Assembly: GCA_041658885.1 (NCBI GenBank)
Contig: JBAZZJ010000004.1
Span: forward strand, 1-52,875
Length of the DNA stretch: 52,875 nucleotides
Origin: VMGX01 sp041658885
Lineage (GTDB): Bacteria > Patescibacteriota > Minisyncoccia > Phycocordibacterales > 21-14-all-36-13
Reading direction: 5' to 3'
The notes beneath the pieces are model-generated. The model searched no databases, was not told the DNA's origin, and saw nothing but the letters and a program-made list of their open reading frames with translations. Positions 47,329 to 52,875 of the stretch are shown here, piece after piece. A program made the translations under genes and the position numbers. The first letter of the stretch is position 1. Every line of letters starts with the position of its first letter.

Positions 47329-48663
47329 TTATTTAAAAAGATTAGAGAAAAAACTGAATACTTTTTTATACCACGGTGCATTTTTTTGCGTTTTTTCGCT
47401 CGCAGTACTTTTTTCAGAAACATTGCCATCGTTTTCTTTTTGTTCGGTCATCTGTGGGCTAGATTCTTGAAGCACGACTTTACTAACTATTGAAGAATGC
47501 ATCCACCCAGACAACACTGGCTTGATGTCAGTAGTATTTATTTGATACCACTCTTCACCATTGTAGCCTGCAAGAATATCCACTTTTGTTTTTGGATTAA
47601 AATATCTAACAACATCGCATTCCGTTGTAGAAGGGCATTTTCTTAGTGCCGCGGATGCATTTACTTCACCAAAAAGCTTAGCTTCAAAATTTTTCTTTTT
47701 TGTTTCATCAAATTGAAATTCTTTTTTAACTTTGGGAACAGGCGTAGTAAGACTCTCAGTTGGTCTTGGCGGAACTATGACGGAAGATTCGGGGATAAAA
47801 TAAAAAGTTTCCTCTTCCTCTGGCTCTAGTGTAGTACTAGAATCTGCTCTCTCAACTCGAGTTATATCACAAACTTCATTGTCATCTTGTAATACAATTT
47901 TGTCCCATGTATCCAAATCAAAGTCAGTACCAAGATTTACAATTATCTGATGATTTAGATACCTTCTGAATGAAGATGAATAACAGCCAGAGTTATATGA
48001 AATCAAATAATATCTATAATCGTAATCACTTTTAATAATCGCTCTCCGCTCATCCGTATCTAGTTCTTTAAGTGTAAAATAAACATTATTCTGTTTTTCA
48101 ACGCATTGGTTTGAGTCATTAAAAGTGTACCCACTATCACATTCACAACTCTTAGAAAGATCATCATAACTAGAATAGAGTCCGTGTTTTGAGTGGCAAA
48201 GTGTGTTGCCGTAAGTACATTGTCCTCCACTTATAACATAGCCGTAGGAGCATCCGCATTGGCCCCCATAACTACTTTGAGCATTGTATCCATATTGGTT
48301 TTTACAGGCCTGATCTTCTGATATGCACGAAGTCTGGCCAATAGAGTCTTTACCAAATACATACCCATAAGAACATTCACAAGAAGCACTTAATGAGTCG
48401 TACTGTGAACCATAACCATATTTGTCATAACAAACACTACTTCCAGATACGCAAGTAGTTTGTCCCAAAAAATCTTTTCCAAAAACATAACCGCTCATGC
48501 ACTTGCAACCGCCACTCAAATAATCATATGTCGCCATAAACCCATATTCGGAACAATCACCATAGGCATAAACTTTTTCCTGCGTAAAAAATGCTCCCAT
48601 AAAAAGGAGTACACCAATCATTGGAAAAATTATCTTATTCGTTTTTGAAAATTTCTGTACCAT
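47329..48663 (-). CDS. Secreted protein with EGF-like cysteine repeats and SH3-type end
   Basis: This 444-aa protein has a signal peptide (to about residue 33), then four cysteine-rich repeats with the form C-x-YG-x-x-YD-x-L-S-x-x-C-x-C-x-x-GY-V-x-G (for example YDSLSASCECSYGYVFGKD). A linker, a C-terminal bacterial-SH3-like domain (LRKCPSTTECDVVRYFNPKTKVDI) and a basic tail follow. ATG at 48663 is chosen because it follows the stop of the previous gene by one base; the TTG at 48675 is rejected. It is probably a surface adhesin-like protein. Confidence 0.75.
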   Translation of the reverse strand: MVQKFSKTNKIIFPMIGVLLFMGAFFTQEKVYAYGDCSEYGFMATYDYLSGGCKCMSGYVFGKDFLGQTTCVSGSSVCYDKYGYGSQYDSLSASCECSYGYVFGKDSIGQTSCISEDQACKNQYGYNAQSSYGGQCGCSYGYVISGGQCTYGNTLCHSKHGLYSSYDDLSKSCECDSGYTFNDSNQCVEKQNNVYFTLKELDTDERRAIIKSDYDYRYYLISYNSGCYSSSFRRYLNHQIIVNLGTDFDLDTWDKIVLQDDNEVCDITRVERADSSTTLEPEEEETFYFIPESSVIVPPRPTESLTTPVPKVKKEFQFDETKKKNFEAKLFGEVNASAALRKCPSTTECDVVRYFNPKTKVDILAGYNGEEWYQINTTDIKPVLSGWMHSSIVSKVVLQESSPQMTEQKENDGNVSEKSTASEKTQKNAPWYKKVFSFFSNLFK

Positions 48664-48664
48664 A

Positions 48665-48922
48665 TTACGGCTCAACAGTTTCTAAATTATCTAAGGCATA
48701 GCCCATATCATCGTATGAACTCCACGCATAAGATTGAGCATCTTCTATGCTTGAGTTTGCTTGATCTAGGGCATCAGAATACGAGTTCACTTTGTTATCC
48801 AAATCAGCGACTTCATCTTGCAATGATTCAACTCGGCTAGTGAGATTATGATGATCTCTCCAAAACCAAATAGAAAGAATTACTAATAATATAAGAATCC
48901 ATCCATTGCCTTTTTCTGCCAT
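48665..48922 (-). CDS. Small membrane protein with coiled coil
   Basis: This 85-aa protein has one membrane helix (WILILLVILSIWFW) followed by a coiled coil (LTSRVESLQDEVADLDNKVNSYSDALDQA). Likely a membrane spacer. In the operon it is 3 nt after the previous gene. Confidence 0.55.
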   Translation of the reverse strand: MAEKGNGWILILLVILSIWFWRDHHNLTSRVESLQDEVADLDNKVNSYSDALDQANSSIEDAQSYAWSSYDDMGYALDNLETVEP

Positions 48923-48925
48923 AAA

Positions 48926-49117
48926 TTATTGCTTAGACCGAGCTTGATCTTTGTAAATCCATATACTTAAAATGGTTGCGGGAACAGCGTAAAATATTTT
49001 GTCATCGCCATAGCCACCCAAAAACTCACCGAGAATCATAACCCAGATGGAGTATACACAAATTAACAAAACTATATTTTTTAGCCACAATATTGATAAA
49101 AACTTTTTTATCTCCAT
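48926..49117 (-). CDS. Small two-helix membrane protein
   Basis: This 63-aa hydrophobic protein has two membrane segments (IVLLICVYSIWVMILGEF and YAVPATILSIWIY). Unknown function, operon member. Confidence 0.5.
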   Translation of the reverse strand: MEIKKFLSILWLKNIVLLICVYSIWVMILGEFLGGYGDDKIFYAVPATILSIWIYKDQARSKQ

Positions 49118-49135
49118 AATATTTCTCCGCGTTTT

Positions 49136-49381
49136 TTAGCGAAAACGGTAGGTTTTGTATGGACTAGAATATCCCTTCTTTCCAGTGTACGGATTATAAT
49201 TTCCTTTCGTTGAGTAGTTATCGAATTTGTATTTATTTGGTGATGTTCGATAAGAAGGAGATACATAACTACCGGTTGAAGGCTTATAATATCCTTTTAC
49301 GCGAACAGTCTTTGCTTCTGCTGACGCAGAAAAAGACAACAAACCGACGAATAGCATGAGCGCTAGAATATACTTTTTCAT
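49136..49381 (-). CDS. Small secreted Tyr/Ser-rich protein
   Basis: This 81-aa protein has a signal peptide (KKYILALMLFVGLLSFSASAEA). The mature part is rich in Tyr, Ser, Lys and Pro (YKPSTGSYVSPSYRTSPNKYKF), with a repeated GYYxP/GYSSP pattern. It looks like a surface protein common near envelope genes in bacteria. Confidence 0.55.
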   Translation of the reverse strand: MKKYILALMLFVGLLSFSASAEAKTVRVKGYYKPSTGSYVSPSYRTSPNKYKFDNYSTKGNYNPYTGKKGYSSPYKTYRFR

Positions 49382-49385
49382 AACT

Positions 49386-49607
49386 CTATTTTATAAAATA
49401 ATTTATATCTTTATTATACATCTTCGCAAAGACTTGAAGCTCGACGACATCAACCCTTTGCTGTCCTGATTCTACATTAGAAATATGCGATTGCGGTCGC
49501 TTTAATTTCTTTGCAACTTGAACCTGTGTCAATCCTGCCTCCTCGCGAGCTTTCCGCAATCGCTCGACGAAATAGGCATATTCCTTTGTTCTTATTGACC
49601 TAGTCAT
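49386..49607 (-). CDS. XRE-family transcriptional regulator
   Basis: This 73-aa helix-turn-helix protein (FVERLRKAREEAGLTQVQVAKKLKRPQSHISNVESGQQRVDVVEL) is first in the leftward operon. It probably represses its own operon. An inverted repeat CAATATC...GATATTG (49634-49656) about 30 nt upstream is a candidate operator. Confidence 0.85.
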   Translation of the reverse strand: MTRSIRTKEYAYFVERLRKAREEAGLTQVQVAKKLKRPQSHISNVESGQQRVDVVELQVFAKMYNKDINYFIK

Positions 49608-49633
49608 ATACTACTATGGTCTATCTAAATAAT

Positions 49634-49656
49634 CAATATCCAAAGTTTAGATATTG
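49634..49656. promoter_or_regulatory. Candidate operator of the XRE regulator
   Basis: CAATATC (49634-49640) and GATATTG (49650-49656) are inverted with 9 bp between, upstream of the leftward operon. This fits an XRE dimer site. It is by pattern only. Confidence 0.35.
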
Positions 49657-49720
49657 TGATAAACTGTATTTGGTAACGGCGAAGCAAAACCAAAAATTTC
49701 CTTTCCATTTTTTTGTCGGC

Positions 49721-49830
49721 TCCCCTCACAGGGAATGTTTGCTAAAGCAAATCCCACATTTTTTGTAAACAAAAAACGGTTCGATTCCCTAGACCAAAAA
49801 TAAATATCCAGAAAAACTGGGTATTTATTT
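49721..49830. repeat. tRNA-end element, copy 1
   Basis: CTCACAGGGAAT (tRNA-Arg 3' end in the gene's orientation), hairpin TTTGCT/AGCAAA, hairpin TTTTTTGT/ACAAAAAA, then GATTCCCTAG, and an AATAAAT.../...ATTTATTT hairpin terminator. A copy about 110 bp long lies at 49923-50039. Confidence 0.75.
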
Positions 49831-49922
49831 TTGAAAGCCCGGAGTTTTGAAATTGCTTAGCAATATATCAAAATTCGCACAAAGCTAAAAAAACAAATAA
49901 ATTTGTTTTTCTTAACGCTTTG

Positions 49923-50039
49923 TGCCCCCACAGGGAATCCTTTGTTTGCAAAAGCAAACCCCACGTTTTTTGTTTACAAAAAACGGTTCGATTCCCTAGA
50001 CCAAAAATAAATACCCAGAAAAAAATGGGTATTTATTTT
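49923..50039. repeat. tRNA-end element, copy 2
   Basis: The same order of parts as copy 1, with small changes in hairpin 1 (GTTTGC/GCAAAC) and the last hairpin. GATTCCCTAGACCAAAAATAAATA is shared. It abuts the tRNA-Arg 3' end at 50043. Between the copies, 49831-49922, there is a long hairpin (GCACAAAGC/GCTTTGTGC with ACAAAT/ATTTGT inside). Confidence 0.75.
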
Positions 50040-50042
50040 CAG

Positions 50043-50114
50043 TGCCCTCACAGGGAATCGAACCCCGATTTCAAGCTCCGCAAGCTTGCGTTTTATCCGT
50101 TAAACTATGAGGAC
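50043..50114 (-). tRNA. tRNA-Arg (GCG)
   Basis: 72 nt fold as a tRNA on the minus strand: acceptor GTCCTCA/TGAGGGC, D-stem GTTT/AAAC, anticodon stem CAAGC/GCTTG with loop TTGCGGA (anticodon GCG), T-stem CGGGG/CCCTG with TTCGATT, discriminator A. CCA is not encoded. Anticodon GCG, rather than the ACG (inosine) form, would read CGC and CGU. Confidence 0.9.
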
Positions 50115-50191
50115 TAAAAAACACGAAAAAATACGGATTAAAATCTGGCACTACTCTTAAAAACCTCCCCCAGAGATTTTCAAGTATGGAT

Positions 50192-50219
50192 AAAAAATGT
50201 CCTTTGGGACATTTTTTAT
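50192..50219. terminator. Bidirectional terminator
   Basis: AAAAAATGTCC and GGACATTTTTT around TTTG lie after the leftward membrane protein gene at 50258. Confidence 0.7.
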
Positions 50220-50257
50220 TTAAATATACAACAAAATTATTAAAGTCTGAATAAATT

Positions 50258-50722
50258 TTAAAATCCTAATTTCTCCATCACAACTTGTCCAAACGGTTCG
50301 GACATCTCTTCTTCTTTTAAATTTTTAAGTAAATATTCTCTTACGGACCTTGGATTCATGTTTTGGAGGGGAATGATTAAAAAAGGAACGACAGCTTTTT
50401 TTGATTTTATTATTATTTTTTCTTTATTTATTACCCAAAAAGATTCAAGAGTATTATATATATATAATTTTTTATCAATAATTATTCCTTCATCATTTAT
50501 TTCAAAATTTATTACTTTTGGTTTTCTCACGGCCTGCATAGACAGAGCAAATGCACTGATTATAATCAAAAGCGCAAAAAGCAGATTTCCTAAAAATATT
50601 GAAAGGACAGCAAAACCAACGCTTACAACCCCGACGGCCCAAAACCAGTCAACACTTTTTTCAGAATATTCAAATTCCTCAGCGCTCCATCTAATTATTT
50701 TTTTATCATTTGATTGGTCCAT
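50258..50722 (-). CDS. Two-helix membrane protein of unknown function
   Basis: This 154-aa protein has two adjacent membrane helices (WAVGVVSVGFAVLSIFLGNLLFALLIIISAFALSMQAV) followed by a PH-like or beta-rich domain (KVINFEINDEGIIIDKKLYIYNTLESFWV). The gene starts directly after the stop of the pilin gene, so they form one transcript. Confidence 0.6.
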   Translation of the reverse strand: MDQSNDKKIIRWSAEEFEYSEKSVDWFWAVGVVSVGFAVLSIFLGNLLFALLIIISAFALSMQAVRKPKVINFEINDEGIIIDKKLYIYNTLESFWVINKEKIIIKSKKAVVPFLIIPLQNMNPRSVREYLLKNLKEEEMSEPFGQVVMEKLGF

Positions 50723-51151
50723 TTAAGGGGTTACTCTATTATTACAACCTTTTGTATATTTTAGGATAGTGTCTGTTTCAAGACAAAAGTTTAGATAGAA
50801 ATTTGTTCCTATTGAATTTGATTGGTATTTATATGAACCAAAGGTCGGCATCGGATCTACAGGGACTGCGGTTATAAGTTTTTCATTCTCAAGAGCGACA
50901 GAAAAAAGATCTTCCCCCGTTATTGTTATTTCTGTTGGAAAAACAGGAAATGTATTATGGTTTGTAAAATATAGGTTTAGCGCTTTTTGTATTTCGTTTA
51001 CATCTGATAATCTTCTAGCATCTCGACCTCTCTCTCTTATTGAAGACACTCCAACCAATACTATTGCTGATAACATGGCAATAATAGCCACAGAAATTAA
51101 TAATTCTAAAATTGTGAACCCACACACTAATTTTGATTTTGTTTTACTCAT
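50723..51151 (-). CDS. Type IV pilin-like protein
   Basis: This 142-aa protein has a prepilin leader, MSKTKSKLVCG, cleaved before FTILELLISVAIIAMLSAIVLVG, then a helix and a globular domain with ARRLSDVNEIQKALNLYFTNHNTFP, typical of GspG or type IV pilins. A C-terminal Cys pair (CLETDTILKYTKGC) could form a disulfide. PilB (33267) would power its assembly. The leader-coding DNA resembles the inverted repeats at 51266-51461. Confidence 0.85.
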   Translation of the reverse strand: MSKTKSKLVCGFTILELLISVAIIAMLSAIVLVGVSSIRERGRDARRLSDVNEIQKALNLYFTNHNTFPVFPTEITITGEDLFSVALENEKLITAVPVDPMPTFGSYKYQSNSIGTNFYLNFCLETDTILKYTKGCNNRVTP

Positions 51152-51265
51152 ATATTTTTTATAAAAATATTTTTTTAATTTATTAAACAATGTACAAAAA
51201 ACGATGCATTAAATTTATTTGAAATCAAATTTAGTGTATGGGTAAAACCTTTTTTATTTGTTTTC
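51152..51265. other. Degenerate pilin-leader-like sequence
   Basis: On the minus strand the frame reads MKTNKKGFTHTLNLISNKF and then stops at 51175. It looks like the beginning of a prepilin (KGFT) without the following hydrophobic part, probably a decayed or rearranged pilin start. Confidence 0.4.
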
Positions 51266-51461
51266 ATCCCCACACTAATCTTAATTTTAATAATATTGAC
51301 CTTGTTTGCTTGCCACGTAGTGAGCTTTTTATCCTGTAGTAAACTTGTTCTACTACTGGGATGCTCTACTACTGTGGTTTCTTTGTTTATTTCAAAATCC
51401 ACCACTTATTCTATTTTATGGACTAATCTGTTTCAAACGAAATTAAGATTAGTGTGGGGAT
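51266..51461. repeat. 196-bp element with 22-bp perfect inverted ends
   Basis: ATCCCCACACTAATCTTAAT begins the left arm (51266-51287), exactly inverted at 51440-51461. Each arm, read on its outward strand, resembles the DNA for the pilin leader (51116-51140). The interior has CTACTACTG repeats (GTAGTAAACTTGTTCTACTAC). No gene is convincing inside. Confidence 0.7.
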
Positions 51462-51505
51462 TCATATAAATAATTATATCACGAATTTTAAATGAAATAA
51501 TAAAA

Positions 51506-51535
51506 GCCTGTGAAATTAAAAATCAGTTCACAGGC
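51506..51535 (-). terminator. Terminator of the 99-aa gene
   Basis: GCCTGTGAA and TTCACAGGC form a 9-bp stem; on the minus strand it is followed by TTTTATTA. Confidence 0.75.
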
Positions 51536-51536
51536 C

Positions 51537-51836
51537 CTATAAATAACCCTTAAAGAAAAATTCACCACGCCTATCTAGGAATTTCCCATCAGAACTTAAT
51601 AGCCAAATCTTAAATTTTAAACCGAGCATTTCTTTGGCCATTACAATTCTTTTTGCGTGTTTGCACTCACACTCCCAAACGGGGGTTGGCGGAGATTCTC
51701 TATCTTCACTTTTTATTGAAAGCTTTTTTTCTAGCGTGGCTCCTAAATCAATAAACATTTGGGAGATAGCTTTATTAGTGTCGGGGTCTAAGGGTTCAAC
51801 GTAAAAAAGAAGTTTCTCTTTTTCTTCTTTAGCCAT
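51537..51836 (-). CDS. Hypothetical protein with strong expression signals
   Basis: This 99-aa soluble protein (MAKEEKEKLLFYVEPLDPDT) contains a Cys pair with histidine (WECECKHAKRIVMAKE) and ends in GEFFFKGYL. No family recognised. It has AAGGAG Shine-Dalgarno (51843-51848, 6 nt from the start), TTGACT-17-TACTAT promoter (51870-51898) and its own terminator. Confidence 0.65.
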   Translation of the reverse strand: MAKEEKEKLLFYVEPLDPDTNKAISQMFIDLGATLEKKLSIKSEDRESPPTPVWECECKHAKRIVMAKEMLGLKFKIWLLSSDGKFLDRRGEFFFKGYL

Positions 51837-51869
51837 TTTGTGCTCCTTTTAATGTTCTAATCTGTATTT

Positions 51870-51898
51870 ATAGTATGTCTAAATAAACGAATAGTCAA
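51870..51898 (-). promoter_or_regulatory. Promoter of the 99-aa gene
   Basis: Minus strand TTGACT (51893-51898), 17 bp, TACTAT (51870-51875). Confidence 0.7.
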
Positions 51899-51926
51899 AA
51901 AAAAGAGTCCATCAAATGATGGACCC
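51896..51926 (-). terminator. Terminator of the 136-aa gene
   Basis: GTCCATCA and TGATGGAC form an 8-bp stem; on the minus strand eight T follow. It overlaps the -35 of the next gene. Confidence 0.8.
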
Positions 51927-51936
51927 ACAACATATT

Positions 51937-52347
51937 CTATGAGTTTGAATATGAGGTTGAAAATAGTTCTCCTTCCTCTAAACTAAAACCAAGCTTTGTA
52001 ACCTGAAATACTTTTCTGTTGGAATACATAAAAGAAATTTTACAAACAATATCCTCCCCGTTCTCTTTATATAGGGAACCTTTTTTGTGCCCAACATTAA
52101 TCATTATTATGGAAGATCTACTTATAAATTCAAGTAGTTTTCTATTGACCGGTGAGTCACAATAAAGATAACCATTTTGATGAGGTGTTCCTGACGAGAA
52201 GATTTTTGCCCAAGGAACTAATGCAAACGCTTGAAATCTGCCAATAAAAGACATCGCATTTCTCATCCCTTTAGATTGGAGAATTGTCCTTATTTCTACT
52301 GATTCGGAATGGAACTTTTCTTCCATTGAAAGTTCTATTTTATTCAT
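51937..52347 (-). CDS. Hypothetical protein with strong expression signals
   Basis: This 136-aa soluble protein (MNKIELSMEEKFHSESVEIR) has a mixed alpha/beta pattern and no recognised family. It has GGAGG Shine-Dalgarno (52354-52358, 6 nt from the ATG), a near-consensus promoter (52396-52424) and a terminator at 51896-51926. Like 51537 it is monocistronic. Confidence 0.65.
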   Translation of the reverse strand: MNKIELSMEEKFHSESVEIRTILQSKGMRNAMSFIGRFQAFALVPWAKIFSSGTPHQNGYLYCDSPVNRKLLEFISRSSIIMINVGHKKGSLYKENGEDIVCKISFMYSNRKVFQVTKLGFSLEEGELFSTSYSNS

Positions 52348-52395
52348 TTAAAACCTCCAGTTATTAAAGTTTATATTTGTTAAGAATCTATGCAA

Positions 52396-52424
52396 ATGAT
52401 ATCACTTCTGTATAATTGTGTCAA
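52396..52424 (-). promoter_or_regulatory. Consensus sigma-70 promoter of the 136-aa gene
   Basis: Minus strand TTGACA (52419-52424), 17 bp, TATCAT (52396-52401). Confidence 0.8.
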
Positions 52425-52463
52425 GAAAAAAGAACAGAATGTCTGTATCTCATAAAATAGATT

Positions 52464-52703
52464 TTAATTTTCAATCAGATGTTTATTTATAAATGCACAA
52501 CCCGATCCTGTCTTAAGGTACTTCTCAAATTCAAAAGCTCTATATTTATCTTCAACAGCAAAATAGAATTCTAGGGTTATTGGTATACGGCTCATCGTTG
52601 CGGGTACTTTTCCTTTTTGATGTCTGTCCAATCTTTCTTGAATATTATCAGTGCAACCGACATAATATCCATCTTTACATTTTAAACTATAAATGTAATA
52701 CAT
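52464..52703 (-). CDS. GIY-YIG nuclease domain protein
   Basis: This 79-aa protein begins MYYIYSLKCKDGYYVGCTDN and has the arginine in IQERLDRHQKGKVPAT and a glutamate in YRAFEFEKYLKTGSG. It is of the GIY-YIG family but unlike the one at 17126. No inverted repeats are seen on both sides. The last 170 nt of the window are more GC-rich and have a GGTTCGC/GCGAACC hairpin (52756-52773). Confidence 0.85.
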   Translation of the reverse strand: MYYIYSLKCKDGYYVGCTDNIQERLDRHQKGKVPATMSRIPITLEFYFAVEDKYRAFEFEKYLKTGSGCAFINKHLIEN

Positions 52704-52755
52704 AAATTTTTATTGTCACCTTCGCGATCCTACTGGCGGACTTCATCACGCCGTA

Positions 52756-52773
52756 GGTTCGCTTCGGCGAACC
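52756..52773. repeat. Perfect GC-rich hairpin at the window end
   Basis: GGTTCGC and GCGAACC form a 7-bp stem with a TTCG loop, one of the most stable tetraloops. The surrounding sequence (52704-52875) has no gene I can support. Confidence 0.5.
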
Positions 52774-52875
52774 GAAGGCGGTGCCTTTTGGTTAAAATCC
52801 GAACCTTTTTTGACGAAAATCCGAATTCCGAATTTTAAAAAACTTTTAAGCTCGGACGGGCAAAAAGGAAGGGGG

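Noticed and set aside
49920..50117. 65-aa open frame ending in a PHRESNPDFKLRK-type peptide
   Set aside because: It is the antisense of tRNA-Arg and the adjoining repeat. Such peptides are a known artefact of reading tRNA T-arms.
51175..51405. 76-aa minus-strand open frame as a real gene
   Set aside because: Half of it is the interior of the 51266-51461 repeat and the rest is a truncated pilin leader. I treat it as a decayed pilin start.

Overview
The window is AT-rich and gene-dense. It looks like part of the chromosome of a Candidate Phyla Radiation bacterium (Patescibacteria, probably the Parcubacteria group). This is inferred from the gene set, not from a phylogeny: a cut-down type IV secretion-like locus with a split VirB4-type ATPase, Ca-binding and lamin-tail-like secreted proteins, shortened housekeeping proteins (YebC, KhpB, PolA without an obvious proofreading domain), and very few genes with a Shine-Dalgarno sequence. 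The chromosomal origin region is present in the classical order khpB-yidC-rnpA-rpmH (leftward), then dnaA-dnaN (rightward).

Layout. 1-415: hairpin-rich non-coding DNA. 416-909: a RHH/RelE-type toxin-antitoxin pair. 960-4848: comM-like AAA+ ATPase, LysM/M23 peptidase, rsmA. 4871-5643: a REP-associated (RAYT/TnpA) transposase gene with palindromes on both sides and two more inside its own reading frame. 5763-20628: a long rightward secretion/conjugation-like operon (Ca-binding anchor protein, 933-aa secreted protein, VirB6/TrbL-like, PrgI/VirB3-like, VirB4 in two pieces, VirB2-like pilin fusion, beta-propeller) that is interrupted by four small selfish-looking genes: three S23-type four-helix-bundle proteins and one GIY-YIG nuclease. 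20680-25727: origin region. 25809-34946: mostly leftward genes (DciA-like, PBP1A, small peptides, ruvC-yebC-ruvB, pilB) plus rightward tyrS. 35187-41612: tsaE, a hypothetical protein, polA, holA, tRNA-Lys, a SpoU methylase and another hypothetical protein. 41799-45217: lamin-tail-like protein, murE, ruvA, and rpsT on the other strand. 45397-49607: a compact ten-gene leftward operon of small secreted and membrane proteins headed by an XRE regulator. 49721-50114: duplicated tRNA-end elements and tRNA-Arg. 50258-52703: a pilin, a membrane protein, two strongly promoted small genes and a second GIY-YIG gene.

The most unusual theme is the density of small structured repeats. There are palindromes of a CCC-GT...AC-GGG or CACTTGGG type, many folding as an outer stem with two inner hairpins. 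Several lie in frame inside genes (polA, tsaE, the VirB6-like gene, the SpoU methylase and the transposase itself). There are also low-complexity inverted repeats that bracket the four-helix-bundle genes, with each gene having its own repeat 'vocabulary'. The two repeat systems appear to reshape intergenic DNA and protein ends: identical C-terminal tails on the PrgI-like protein and TsaE come from one such repeat.

How the genes fit together: the RuvABC, PolA, HolA, DnaA and DnaN genes supply replication and recombination. ComM, PilB, the pilin and the secretion-like locus suggest DNA uptake or surface filaments. MurE, PBP1A and the LysM/M23 protein handle the cell wall. A group of five short, apparently monocistronic genes (30405, 35847, 41142, 51537 and 51937) has textbook sigma-70 promoters, Shine-Dalgarno sites at a constant 6-nt spacing and, in most cases, its own terminator. 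That sets the group apart from the surrounding genes.
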